Origin: Wolfiporia cocos
Taxonomy: Eukaryota; Basidiomycota; Agaricomycetes; Polyporales; Phaeolaceae
Direction: 5' to 3'
Assembly: GCA_029448655.1 (NCBI GenBank)
Contig: JACCLO010000010.1
Span: 868,001 to 932,000, forward strand
DNA: 64,000 nt
This document shows, piece after piece, positions 32,947 through 43,945 of the stretch (positions are counted from its first letter, which is position 1; the number at the start of each line of letters is the position of its first letter). Position numbers and translations under genes: made by a program. The notes under the pieces were generated by a model. It saw nothing but the letters and a program-made list of their open reading frames with translations, was not told where the DNA came from and made no database searches.

Positions 32947-35210
32947 ATGATATTTGGACCAGAATTCCCAGCACGACTGATTGAACTCTTGCCTGGGGAC
33001 ATTCAGGGAGTCTACAGACTCAACCGATACGAGTGGACTGACACCATTGGAGCCTTCCGTAACCGCGGAGGAATTGTTGTCATCCCCCGAGAAGATAGGG
33101 CATCGAAGTGGGTACAAGTATACCCCTCCACAGGAACGACTGCTTGGGAAATAATGCGTGAAGCGTTCGAACGATTTGGAGAAATCCCTCCGATGTCAAC
33201 CGCGACGTTGACCGAAACCGAAACCATCAACAGAACCTCCGATGCCGATGGAAATACGAATCAGCCTTCGGGCGCCACAGGAATGGCAGGAATTGAGCGC
33301 ATCGGAGATGATGGGAGAAATCCTGGAAACTTTACAGGAACAGATAACAGCCAGACCGGAGGACAGGACCCTCCAGGATTTATATCTGCTTTTGCGCAGA
33401 GTGGGACTGGGCCTATGGTGACACAGACTTACAGAGGCTGTGCGACCTGCTATAGGCAGGGGAGAACCCCCAAGGTCTTGCGACGAGACAGCGGCGATCA
33501 ACGACGAATGCAGAGGCATTCCCTCGGAATGATGGAAGTCGTCGTACAGGATACTTGCATTGTCGAGTCGCTACCAGTCAAGCAGTAGAGGACGCCCTAA
33601 GGCGAGTCGCACGGCGCACATGTGAGAGAGGAGCCAGAGGCCCAAACGTCGAGAATCTTAAGGATGGGGAGTAAGCCCCATTCCTGTCGTATCTTATATA
33701 CATGCAAGAACGGTACGCTAAGTGTCTACCCTTAAGTGCTGGCCTGTGCGCAGCACCGCCCTAACAGCTGAGGTAAGTAAGTACGTAAGCGAGACATGTG
33801 ATACATTGTGTGACGTGTAACGTGAGTGTGATGAGGCGCGCGCTACCCTACAGCGCTAACCTAACAATCAGGTGACCAACAAGCTAAAGAGACGCACGTA
33901 GAGGTGGCTGAGGCATAGAGGAGCGGCGTACGCCTAGCGCCGCCCGTATAACCTATAGCGAGGGTCGTTACTATATCCCCCTGGATATTCTGTGACATAT
34001 GGCTGGAGGAACAAACCTCTTTGGAAACCCCCCACAGAACGCACCCGGAATGGGTAGCGGAGGAGATCCATCTTGGATTAGCCCAAGCGGAGGAATGGGA
34101 ACAACAAACCCAAGAACGTGGCCTTCAGGCCTATTTGGACGAACCTCCGCAGGTACAAGCGGAGGAGGATTGGGAGGAAACTTCGGACTCGGGGGAGGGA
34201 ATGCCCCCCCTCCTGGAGGACTCGGAGGAGGAACCCCCACGAACCCCGGAGGAGGAAACCCTGGAAGAGGAAACCCAGGGAACCCCGGAGGGAACCCAGG
34301 AAACCCGGGTGGAGGATACCCGGGAGGAGGAGGACCCCCAGGCGGACCTTCACCACCGAATGCGCCGCAGCCTCAACCTCTGGCGCCGAACCCGTACTAT
34401 CGACCCCCGATGATAAAGATCAACCCCCCCGACGTATTCGATGGGGAACGATCCGACATGCAGAACTTCATAAACCAGTGCAATTCCTGGTTTACGATGT
34501 ACGAAACGTTGTTCCAGAATGACGTTCAGAGAGTGATCTTTATCCTCTCTTATATTTCGAACAAGGGGAAGACGGGCCAATGGAAACAGAACTATCACCG
34601 GGTTTATACGAACCCCCTGACGAAACGATTCTTCCCGCCTAGTCTCGCACAATTCGATGCAGACTTTCAGAAGGCCTTCGGAGCCATTGAAGAGGTACAG
34701 AAGGCGCGGAAGAAAATCCTGGAAGTAGCCCAGGACCGAAAAGACATCGATGATTATATCACCGAATTTAACAACTTAGCCGGAAAGGCTCAGTACGACC
34801 GATACAGCGCGGATGGAAACGCGCTGCTTATAACCCTATTCGAGAAAGGGTTATCGGAACACACGACCCGATACATCATCGGTGTTTGGCCGCTACCAGC
34901 GACCATTGACGAGTGGCAGTCCGCCGCATCGTATTACGAAAACACGTATAAGATATTCTTGAAACGCGATAAACCGTTTGTCAAGAAGAAGGCTTGGCAA
35001 GCCTCGAACCAGAACAACAGACGCACTAGTGCTCCACAGGCGACCGCACCGAAAGATCCGAATGCGATGGATGTAGATCGAATGACCACCCAGGAAAGGG
35101 ACGATCACATCAAGAAGGGCAAATGTTTCACCTGCCATCAGCCGGGGCATATGTCGCGAGACTGCCCAAAGAAACCAAGGAAATCAGCCCGCCCTAGACG
35201 GACTACTTGA
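32947..35210 (+). pseudogene. gag: gypsy gag, interrupted by a solo LTR
   Basis: The first ATG is at 32947 (MIFGPEFPARL). The frame is open to 33418, breaks at the LTR-C insertion, and resumes as ..GPM|AGGTNLFGNPP at 34003. Removing the LTR and one TATGG copy gives one continuous frame of 559 codons. Features in order are an N-terminal globular part, a Gly/Pro/Asn-rich linker (about 34030-34400), a capsid-like helical region (QNFINQCNSWF, FQKAFGAIEEV) and one CCHC knuckle (CFTCHQPGHMSRDC) near 35125-35166. TGA at 35208 is followed in the same frame by an acidic tail ending ELLAQLVEEQDF before TAG at 35373, so the TGA may replace a sense codon. It packages element RNA in a cytoplasmic particle. 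Confidence 0.88.
33419..33997 (+). mobile_element. solo LTR, family LTR-C, inside gag (579 bp)
   Basis: Starts TGACACAGACTTACAGAGG and ends GATATTCTGTGACA, flanked by the perfect 5-bp duplication TATGG (33414-33418 and 33998-34002). It shares AGAATCTTAAGGATGGGGAG, AAGCCCCAT, TATATACATG, GGCCTGTGCGCAG and CTACCCTACAGCGCTAA blocks with the LTR-C pair at 19.1-20.05 kb. Its excision restores the gag frame, which proves insertion after the gypsy element was in place or before its last copying. Confidence 0.9.
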
Positions 35211-35377
35211 AAGACCGAAGAAGAAGAAGCCGAGCAAGAGGCTCGCATCGAAGAAGTCTCTGAAGAAGAGACTGAATACATCACCGCGAACAGAGCGGTC
35301 ACAGCGATTTGGGCCCTGAAAGCCAAGAACCCCGAGCTCCTAGCTCAGCTCGTAGAAGAACAGGATTTTGCCTAGGA

Positions 35378-38300
35378 GGGAAGCCCACGGTCTTACCCTC
35401 CGAGAAAGCAGCACATGTAATTACCTCGTTCGAGAAGAATTGATCCCTCTTCATCCCGGTAATCATGACGCTGGCATAACCCGTGAAATGCAACGCATTA
35501 ATCGACTCAGGAGCAATGTCGAACCTGATCCACAGCAGAGTGGTAGAAAAATACAAGGTGCCCACGCAACCCTTGAAGAACCCAATCATCGTCAAAAATG
35601 TCGACGGGACAGAAAACAAAGACGGGCGAATAGATCGAGAAGCCACCATACTCCTACGATACCCAAAAACCCAGAAGACACGAAAAGTCCGATTCCTGGT
35701 AGGATCGATCGGCACGGAAAATATGATCCTAGGGTATGGGTGGCTGAAAGACGAAAACCCCACGATCGACTGGAAGGACCAGACGATTGACGTACGATCA
35801 GTACTAGGAGCAGAAGAAAGAAAGCAGGAAACCACAATCCGTATGGATACGGTGGAGATGGTAGTTTCCCCAGAAGGAAAAATTCCAACGAGGGGAACCC
35901 AGGAAGCTGCGGGGTATGACCTTTATGCCGCAGAAGAAACCGAGATCCCAGCAGGGGGATGGAAACTTATCCCCACAGGAGTAAAAATGAAGATCCCAAA
36001 AGGATCATATGGGAAGTTGGCCGGACGATCGGGCAACACCCTCAGACACGGATTGGTAGTACAAGCCGGAGTCATAGACTCGGACTACCGAGGAGACGTT
36101 GGAGCCATTATCTTCAACCACTCAGACAAGACACACAGGATCATCCCGGGCATGCGAATAGCCCAGATAATATTCGAACGACACCTAACCCCCGACATCT
36201 TAGAGGTCAAAGACCTAGATGAAACAGAGCGAGGGGAGAAGGGGTTCGGGTCCACAGACCCACAGGAAGAAACGGCCCAACGACTCTACACTCCCGAAGA
36301 ATATGAAGCGATCCGACGCTTCGCGAAAGGTACTCCCAAGATCATAGGAAAGAAAGGGGAAACACGGAAGAAATTCCGAACGAAGATACAAATCATTAAT
36401 GCTGTCAGGAAAGCATTAACAAAATCCCAAGAATTTGCGCAGAAAAACCCCGAACCAGAAAAGACGATCGAGGAGATGGTCCCGAAACACCTATTAGACT
36501 TCGCCAAGGTATTCAGTAAGGAATCCGCGGCAGCATTCCCCCCATCGAGACCATGGGACCACGCGATTGAATTAAAACCGGACTTCGTGCCAAGAGACTG
36601 CAAGGTCTATGCGCTGTCGCCAAAGGAACAACAGGCACTGGACGAATTCCTGAAAGAAAATCTGGCTAAGGGATTCATAGTTCCTTCGAAATCCCCGATG
36701 GCATCCCCTTTCTTTTTCGTCCCAAAGAAAGACAACGGCCTCCGGCCATGTCAAGATTATCGATATCTGAACGAAGGGACAATAAAGAACGTTTATCCCC
36801 TGCCACTCATCTCAGAGCTCCTGGAGAAACTAAAAGGAGCAAGGATCTTTACAAAGATGGATCTCAGGGCGGGATACAACAACGTTCGAATCAAGGAAGG
36901 AGACCAATGGAAGGCGGCTTTCAAAACAAACCGAGGGTTATACGAGCCCACTGTTATGTTTTTCGGATTATGCAACGCACCGGGAACCTTCCAGGCGATG
37001 ATGAATGAAATTCTGAAAGAAGAAATTCTTGAAGGATGGGTGCTTGTCTACATGGACGACATCCTCATTTTCTCGGAAAATGAGAAAACGCACAAGGAGC
37101 GAGAACGACGAATTCTCCAAAGACTGGTGGATAACCACCTCTTTGTGAAACCCGAAAAATGCGCCTTCGGCGTCGACAGAGTCGAATTTCTGGGGCTAGT
37201 CATCACCCCGGGAAGTATCCAGATGGACCCAGCAAAACTCAACGGGATTAAGGAGTGGCCGACCCCCCAAAATCTTAAGGAAGTCAGATCCTTCCTAGGA
37301 TTTGCAAACTTCTATCGGAAATTCATCGACCACTACTCCACGCATGCCCGACCCCTGGTAGACCTCACAAAAACGGTCACAGGGACAGGGTTCCAGTGGA
37401 CGGACAAAGAACAGAAAGTGTTCGATTTCATGAAACAGGCATTCACGACGGCGCCCGCACTAGGAACACCAGACAAGGAGAAACCATTCATCCTCGAAAC
37501 TGACGCATCTCAGTTCGCCACAGGAGCAGTGCTAAAACAGACAGATGAAACGGGGCGCGAACGACCGGTGGGATATCTCTCACAATCCCTGACATCAACA
37601 GAACAGAACTACGAAATCTACGATCGTGAACTACTCGGAATAGTCCAGGCATTAGAAGAGTGGCGGCACCTGTTAGAAGGAGCACCGCATCGGATCTTGA
37701 TCCGAAGCGATCATCAGAACCTGACGTACTGGAGAAGCGCACAGCGCCTAAATCGGCGACAAGCGAGATGGCATCTATTCCTTTCGCAATTCGACCTGAA
37801 ATTGCAGCACGTCCCCGGAAGGAAACTGGTCATGGCCGACACACTTTCTAGGTTATACCACCTTAATGAAAGCAACAAAGACAATGAGGGAATCACCATG
37901 ATCCCAGAGGAGCTCGTCATCCATGCGATCCAGATCCCGATCATCGATCGAATCAAAAGCACCAACGATCGAGATGAATCTGCGGAACAGGCAATCCGCG
38001 CCCTAGAAGGAACAGGCGAATTCCCCGCGAGGACCGCCGCGGATGATTGGCAGCAAACGGATGGGATATTGCTCTACAAGGGCAGGATGTACGTGCCAAA
38101 AGATGAAGGTCTTCAACGAGACGTCATCTCAAAATATCACGACTCGATCCCGGCCGGACACCCTGGGATCTGGGGAACGACGGCACAGGTCACGACCCAC
38201 TTCTGGTGGCCTGACATGAGAACAATGATAGCGGAATATGTTTGGGGCTGTGCAATCTGTCAACAGATGAAACCTGATCGAAATCCGATCAAGCCCCCAC

Positions 38301-39400
38301 TACAACCGATACCGACGTGGGAGGACGCCCTCCCCTTCTCACAATGTTCGGTCGATTTTGTCACCGACCTGCCAAGAGTGGGAAAATATGATTCGATGAT
38401 GGTGATCGTCGACCATGGCCTATCCAAGGCAATCTCTCTCACCCCATGCGACAAAACAATCACTAGCGAAAGGGCGGCGGAGATATTCCATCAAAAGATC
38501 TACTCGCTATACGGCATCCCCCGAAAGATCATTTCAGACAGGGGACCGCAGTTCGCATCGAAACTGTTCAAGGAATTATGCAAGCTACAGGGAACGGAAT
38601 CTGCAATGAGTACGGCGTACCATCCACAGACAGACGGACAGACGGAAAGAATGAATCAACAGATCGAAGTGTACCTTCGTATCTATTGCATGAACGACCC
38701 TTTCCAATGGGTACAATGACTACCTGACGTCGAATTTGCGCACAACACCAGGCGAACCGAAAACCGGCCTGCACCTCTTGAAATAATCCTGGGTTATATT
38801 CCAAGGGGATTCCCAGACTACGACAGGGTAGGAAACGTCCCGGCAGCAGTCGACAGGATCAAAAAGATCAAGGAGGCGCGAAAGATGGCATTCATCGCGC
38901 ACGAGCTAGCTCAGAAAAGGATGGCAGGACGTTTCCTCCGAGAATTGCCAAAGCTCGAGAAAGGAGACAAAGTTTGGCTCGATGCGAAGAACCTGACTAT
39001 CCCCTATGAATCTAACAAACTAGCACCAAAAAGGGAAGGACCCTTCACCATCACAGAAAAGATGGGACCCACGACATACCGGCTGCAGTTACCGGCGAGC
39101 TGGAAAATTCATCCGGTATTCCATGCTGCCTTACTAAGACCATTCAGAGAAACGAGGGTGCATGGACCCAATTACTTACGGCTGCCACCCGATATCATCA
39201 AGGGACAAGAAGAGTACGAAGTCGAAGCCATCCTGGCTGATAGATGGCGAGGAAAGAAGCATCAATATTTCGTCAAGTGGAAGGGCTATGCCACAGTCGA
39301 CAACTCCTGGGAAGATGAAGGAAATTTAGAGCACTCCAAGGAGCTGATAAAAGCTTACCACAGAACGCGAGTCAGAACAACCCCAACACTCGAAAGCCGA
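35378..39400 (+). pseudogene. pol: gypsy pol: protease-dUTPase-RT-RNase H-integrase-chromodomain, with nonsense codons
   Basis: One frame from about 35378, with stops TGA 35441, TAA 35477 and TGA 38717. The longest open piece is 35483-38719 (1078 codons). Domains: retropepsin (ALIDSGAM); dUTPase about 35870-36255 with all five motifs (AAGYDLYA; GRSGN; GVIDSDYRGDVG; RIAQIIFE; RGEKGFGSTD); RT about 36590-37200 (KMDLRAGYNN, VYMDDILIF); RNase H about 37480-37860 (ETDASQFATGAV); integrase with His-His-Cys-Cys (HDSIPAGH, CAICQQMK) and DDE (SVDFVTDLP, ISDRGPQF, GQTERMNQ). After the 38717 TGA, which falls where a Trp would be expected, the frame continues through the integrase C terminus to a chromodomain (YEVEAILADRW, YFVKWKGY, NSWED) at about 39215-39360. 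Confidence 0.92.
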
Positions 39401-39411
39401 ACAGTAATAGT

Positions 39412-40476
39412 ATGTCGACGACTCGCCACCAGCTCCCTCGCCGTGCCACGACCCCCCACAGCGACGCAGGTCGCAGGGAAGGACGACCAAGAGGTACGCC
39501 GCCGAGGAGACACTCCCCCCAACACCTACAGATCAGACATGCCCTGCTCTGGTACAGGGCCGAGGGACCCTTTGCTGGCCGAGCCAATGGCTGGACGGCC
39601 CTCTTCGACATCGCGCAGGACCTCACCCACATATACAGCTCGTACCAGAATATCACCGAGGACCTCGTCCGAATGGAGGGGCAGATCCGAGCACAGAGAG
39701 AGGGGCTCGAGTTACTCACCGACAGACTTATCGACAGATTGGCCGCCACCACGACGGCCCGACTACGACACGCGCTCAATGACTTCGAGGATCGAGAGCA
39801 CGTTACTCCCGGTCGACCCGAATACGTACCACGACCCGCCCGCTTTTTCACCGCCGACGAACGACGCCGAGTTGCAAGGCCATTTGATTTTATGGAACGC
39901 GATCGAGTATTATTTCCACTGCCTACCGAGACTCAGAGAGCCCGACGAACAGGAGTTAGAGACCCGACGCTGCGTATTCCTGGTGTGGGAAGCAACAGGA
40001 GACGTGAACCACCTGCACGCCCGACGAGCCCTCGGGCTACCCCAGGGCAACAGCGAAGAGCGAATAGCACGCCGCCTATTCGACGATCTCCTTTGGTGCA
40101 GAGTATTACCCGCGAAGAGTTTGAGCGAGGTGCGAGGGAGCACGAACGAGACACCGCCTCCCTACCCACATGGGCAGCGCGGAACCTTCACCGAGCCGCA
40201 CACCACTGGAGGTACCGACATAACGAATACCTCCGCGATATCCCTTCCCTACGAGTACCAGCGAGGCCTTCACCCGAGCAGCCGTGTCGACAATGTGGTT
40301 CCGCTAACCACTGGATCCTCGACTGCCCCGACTATATTTGCCGAACTTGTGGGCTCAATCAACCAGGTCATCGACAGAATGAGTGCCGCCAACACTTTGT
40401 ATGGCGAACTCCTACAACCCCGTCCCTCAGCGGGAACGGCGACATCTACAACGAACAGGATGCCGAGGCACTCTGA
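39412..40476 (+). CDS. gypsy extra ORF (354 aa) with two zinc knuckles, overlapping the pol tail
   Basis: ATG at 39412, just after the chromodomain, in the frame +2 relative to pol. The pol frame itself also stays open to 40519. The ORF has a coiled-coil-like helix (ITEDLVRMEGQIRAQREGLE) near residues 80-110. Near the C terminus are two Cys/His knuckles: CRQCGSANHWILDC (C-x2-C-x4-H-x4-C) and CRTCGLNQPGHRQNEC. Between about 39810 and 40105 the pol frame reads more like folded protein (HLILWNAIEYYFHCLPRL, RRCVFLVWEATGDVNH). Either both frames are used or compensating indels have moved the original ORF. Nucleic-acid binding is likely; function unknown. Confidence 0.55.
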   Translation: MSTTRHQLPRRATTPHSDAGRREGRPRGTPPRRHSPQHLQIRHALLWYRAEGPFAGRANGWTALFDIAQDLTHIYSSYQNITEDLVRMEGQIRAQREGLELLTDRLIDRLAATTTARLRHALNDFEDREHVTPGRPEYVPRPARFFTADERRRVARPFDFMERDRVLFPLPTETQRARRTGVRDPTLRIPGVGSNRRREPPARPTSPRATPGQQRRANSTPPIRRSPLVQSITREEFERGAREHERDTASLPTWAARNLHRAAHHWRYRHNEYLRDIPSLRVPARPSPEQPCRQCGSANHWILDCPDYICRTCGLNQPGHRQNECRQHFVWRTPTTPSLSGNGDIYNEQDAEAL

Positions 40477-40530
40477 GGAGGGGAACTTGGAGGATCCATT
40501 GAGGCCGACGGATGTCTAGGGAGGGGCTGA

Positions 40531-41239
40531 TGTTACGGTTATTTTAATTTTTCGAATATCGACAGAACTCACCACTGGGCGAATACGATACAGGGACTTG
40601 TTGCGCAACCAACCCCTGGCTACTCGTGACTCTACTGGGCGCATCCCCAGTTGTACTAGCATATAGGGCGCGTTTCACTTTTGGCAGATCCAACTCTGCC
40701 ACCGTTTCATCTTTATCATCTCGCAGTTGATAGATGGCGTTCAACCGCCATCTTCATTTCTATCTATCATTTCAGATATATCACTCCATACTTATCAAAC
40801 GTTTGGTACTATGGCGTAGATAGTAGCGGCGACATCTGGGACGGACTTGACCCCTAAAACCTAACGTAGTATATAAACTCATGTACTTACTGTCGAAGCT
40901 CTTCAGCTCGACCTTGTTGTATAAACAAGAAGTCTTATACTCATTCTCAAACGTAGGAAACTACGCTCAGTATTTCTCACTCGAGCAACCGAACGACTAA
41001 GTCCTCGAAGTGCACACTGACTTCTCGGACTTAGGCGAGTCTTATATTCTATTAGACTCGCACCTGAACAGATTATATCCTCTAACGCGTATTGGATATT
41101 ATACGATCTCCTAGGAACTTCACCTAGGACTTGAAGGCATCTAACGAGCATTTGCCTTGCATACAGCTATACGCCCACGTGCAGAAGAACGATCTATATT
41201 CGCGACTCGAATATACGAACGGGTATTCGACCCGTAACA
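40531..41239 (+). repeat. gypsy 3' LTR
   Basis: 709 bp, one difference noticed from the 5' LTR. Preceded by the purine-rich tract AGGGAGGGGCTGA. Confidence 0.95.
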
Positions 41240-41244
41240 CAGAG

Positions 41245-42260
41245 TCAATAGGCAGAAATGGCAGGCGCGGCTGGAGTCGCGGGGCTGATAATTGGGGCGG
41301 TACGGGCAGATGAGTCACCATTAGTATAAAATGGGACAGATTGTATATACCTACGCTGTGTGTTTGTAACCCAGACGAAGTCCCTGGAGTCCAAAAGGGA
41401 GTGCATAGCCTCACGAGTGGGCACCTTCCCGTAAATTTCAACACAAACACACCCCATACTTCGTGGCTGATCTCAGTATCGCAACCTCTCATGATTACTG
41501 GTCAACTTACCTGTCTTCTACTCGTTCTCATCCTCACACATTCTTGTCAGCCTGGGCAGCATGTCAGTTCCAGCAGAGAAGATTCCCCTTCTGGAAGAGG
41601 GGAATTACGCCGAATGGTCGATTCACATGGAGGCCGAATTGATTCGGCAGGACCTGTGGGATGTCGTCATGATCGAGGAACAGCCGCTGTTGGATTTGTC
41701 AGCAGTGAAGCAGGCAGAGTGGCTGGAGAAGAAAACGGATGCATGGGACATGGTGGAGATGTGAGCACGAGCCATGCGGGAGGACCGGGACTCACCTCAA
41801 GTGGTCCTCGGGCAAGGCTGGGTCAGGTGAGGATGATGGCATGCAAGAGCACATGCGAGGTGCTGGGCCGAATAGGGGTGGGGCGCAGGGATACAGGAGC
41901 CGAGGCGGGGGCGTGCTGCGAGCTGGGCTGCGGATTGGGCAGCGAAATCGCATGATGACCGAGATGAGGCGGTGGTGCGACCGGGCCGGGTTGGGCAGCG
42001 AAACGTGCAAGTGGTTACGGCGGCACGAGCCAGGTGGTTAGACAAAATCACAGGCGGAGCGTGCGGGCGGGACACGGAACAGGGCACCAGGTAGCGGGGT
42101 GTGCAGACACTGGTTGTGAAGACACGGGGCGGCAAGGCAGGGGGCACTGACAAGCGCACTTGTTTTCAGTGTGGGAAAGAGGGGCACATTCAGGCAAACT
42201 GCCCGGGTAAGTCAGAAAAGGTGGAGGAGGGAGAGAGGGACGAGGAGGCACACTTCGTAC
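41245..42260 (+). pseudogene. copia-like LTR remainder and gag remnant
   Basis: 41245 to about 41500 is the continuation of the interrupted LTR (TATA-like AGTATAAAATGGG near 41319). From ATG 41561 the frame begins with KIPLLEEGNYAEWSIHMEAE and LIRQDLWDVV, the pattern of the N terminus of Ty1/copia gag (UBN2/DUF4219-like). The frame is lost after 41764. A CCHC knuckle (CFQCGKEGHIQANC) remains at 42161-42202. Protease, integrase and RT are absent. Confidence 0.7.
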
Positions 42261-43547
42261 CGTGAGGGGATGTGCGGGATAGCAAGTACGAGCGACGACG
42301 ATGAACACCATGGGCCGTGCGAGATAGAAAGTGCGAGCACAAGCCTCCGGATGGACCGTGGAGCCAGCCAACGAGGGCGGTGTGGAAACAGATGGATACG
42401 GGGGGCTCGAACAGGAAGATGTATGCGTGTGCCAATTTGCCATGAGCGTGTTTATGTGTGACTTGGGAATAAAGTTGAAGAGGCGACAGAATGAGTGAAA
42501 AAACCTAAACGAAGCCACTGACACAAAATGACGTTAGACATAGTAATTCTGCCAATCTAAGTAACAATATTACCATAACGGGATTGTGGCTGACGAGCAA
42601 TGTGAAAGAACAGGAGCCGTGTTATCGGCACTATATTACATCAGCCTCACGACAATTCTATACCAGTCTGATGATTAGTTTACCAGTCTGGTGATTAATT
42701 TCCCAGTCACACGTTGAGTTTGACTGGCACTGATAAGATACCTTCAGAGTGGCGATTGGATGCCACTCTGCTGTCGATCTTATCAGCGCTTATCTACAGA
42801 GATCAGATCCTTCCCTGATTGGCAAGTACCTCCAACACAGATAAATCACCTCCAGCACTGGTAAGTCATCTCGCGTTTTGCTGATGAATGATTGCTGTTG
42901 ATGCAGGACCTGTGCTCATTGTGTGCTGCAGTGGTGGCAGGGTGCTTCCCCAGGCACACGGTGCATGGCTCATTAGGCACTGACAGCCACTGGGAGAGGC
43001 ACGCGCCAGGCTACACATGCCTCGGGCCACCCATCTCACATCATCCAAGGATTCACCTGTCAATCCACCCCAAAGACCTCATATATTACACAAATTGTTG
43101 TCATAATCGTATTCAGACTATTTATTAACCTAGTAACGTAGAAAGAACCATGCGAAAAGGCCGAGTATTGAGGTAGGAGCCACACTCATCGTGTGCGATG
43201 GCAGTGGCGAGGTGCCAAAGGGTGCGCATGCGTTGTTAGGCACGGAAATCCTGTGCCAAGCTGGCAGTGCCCCGTTGGCAGCGTTCACAGTACATGTTGT
43301 TATAAAAGGTAATATCTCAGGCTACCTCAGGAGGAAACTGGAAGCATGCCTTGAATGCAAATTGTAAGCTAACTGGCTCCACACACCTCACGTGTAGGCC
43401 AAGCTAATTAGCTATCGATGGGGAGGAGCAACATCGGTTCAAAATGTGTCCCACGAAATGATTAAGTTCAGCGCCCATACCTACCAAATTCAGTGACTCT
43501 AGATTAGATTGATGCTGGGTGGTGTTGATGGCCGTGACATGCCACTG
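42261..43547. other. no gene; contains repeat R2 copy 2
   Basis: Apart from R2 (42640-42886) no coding or terminal signals were recognised. The ORFs in 42.0-42.5 kb on the minus strand are GC-skew shadows of the copia remnant. Confidence 0.4.
42640..42886 (-). repeat. dispersed repeat R2, copy 2
   Basis: Inverse of 14956-15225; ends TCTCGCGTTTTGCTGATG at 42886. Shared landmarks are CAGTCTGGTGATTAATTTCC, AGAGTGGCGATTGGATGCC, TCAGCGCTTATCTACAGAGA and CCTCCAGCACTGG. Confidence 0.6.
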
Positions 43548-43945
43548 TCAGAGGCTGTCCATAGGCACTCGAGAAAGTGGTAGAGCACCATTGTCTAGTA
43601 TTGTACATGAAGTATGTGCACAAAATATGGCGGAAAGTAAGCTATCACTCAGCTGAATGCTATTTAGAAATAAACATATCGGGCTAGTTATCGTTCTCCT
43701 CACGTAGTCTATCTTTAGTCTCCCATGCTTGGCTTTCATGGTGCTGAGCATTGACCAGGTCGCGATGTAGGCCTTGATTTTTCCACTGTGCGAGTAAGGT
43801 TTTCTTCTAGTCTCTGTGTGGTGACAAGATATTCTGTAAGCACGTGCAGGTGCATATTTCTGTCAAGACGTACTGTGCGATGGCATCGAATTTGAGCTAA
43901 ATTATGCAGGGAATGAACCTTCTGACTCCGAAAACTCTTGTGCAT
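43548..43945 (-). pseudogene. fragment of an unidentified helical ORF
   Basis: On the minus strand 43945-43736 reads HLHVLTEYLVTTQRLEENLT and then VEKSRP; the sense then seems to shift frame to 43751-43548 (MLSTMKAKHGRLKIDYV). Together they look like one helical, basic protein broken by an indel. I do not recognise the family. Confidence 0.3.

Larger units (their letters stand above)
32192..41239 (+). mobile_element. full-length Ty3/gypsy chromovirus with dUTPase (9048 bp)
   Basis: Two direct 709-bp LTRs (32192-32900 and 40531-41239), TG..CA ends, and the perfect 5-bp duplication CAGAG (32187-32191 and 41240-41244). The LTRs read the same apart from one difference I noticed (CATACGGCTA at 32821 against CATACAGCTA at 41161), which implies a recent insertion. 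Order: LTR, gag, protease, dUTPase, reverse transcriptase, RNase H, integrase, chromodomain, overlapping extra ORF, purine-rich tract AGGGAGGGG (40518-40526), LTR. It is defective as it stands: gag holds a 579-bp solo LTR, and stops occur at 35208, 35441, 35477 and 38717. The bases after the 5' LTR (GAAGGTCGAGCTC) do not give an obvious tRNA primer site. Confidence 0.95.

Noticed and set aside
32935..33588. A separate 5' gene upstream of gag in the gypsy element
   Set aside because: It is the N-terminal part of gag; removing the LTR-C insertion joins it in frame to the ORF starting at 33999. Its last codons are LTR sequence.
35886..36255. Host dUTPase gene or pseudogene nested in pol
   Set aside because: The domain is in frame with protease and reverse transcriptase and has no introns or own start, so it is part of the polyprotein.
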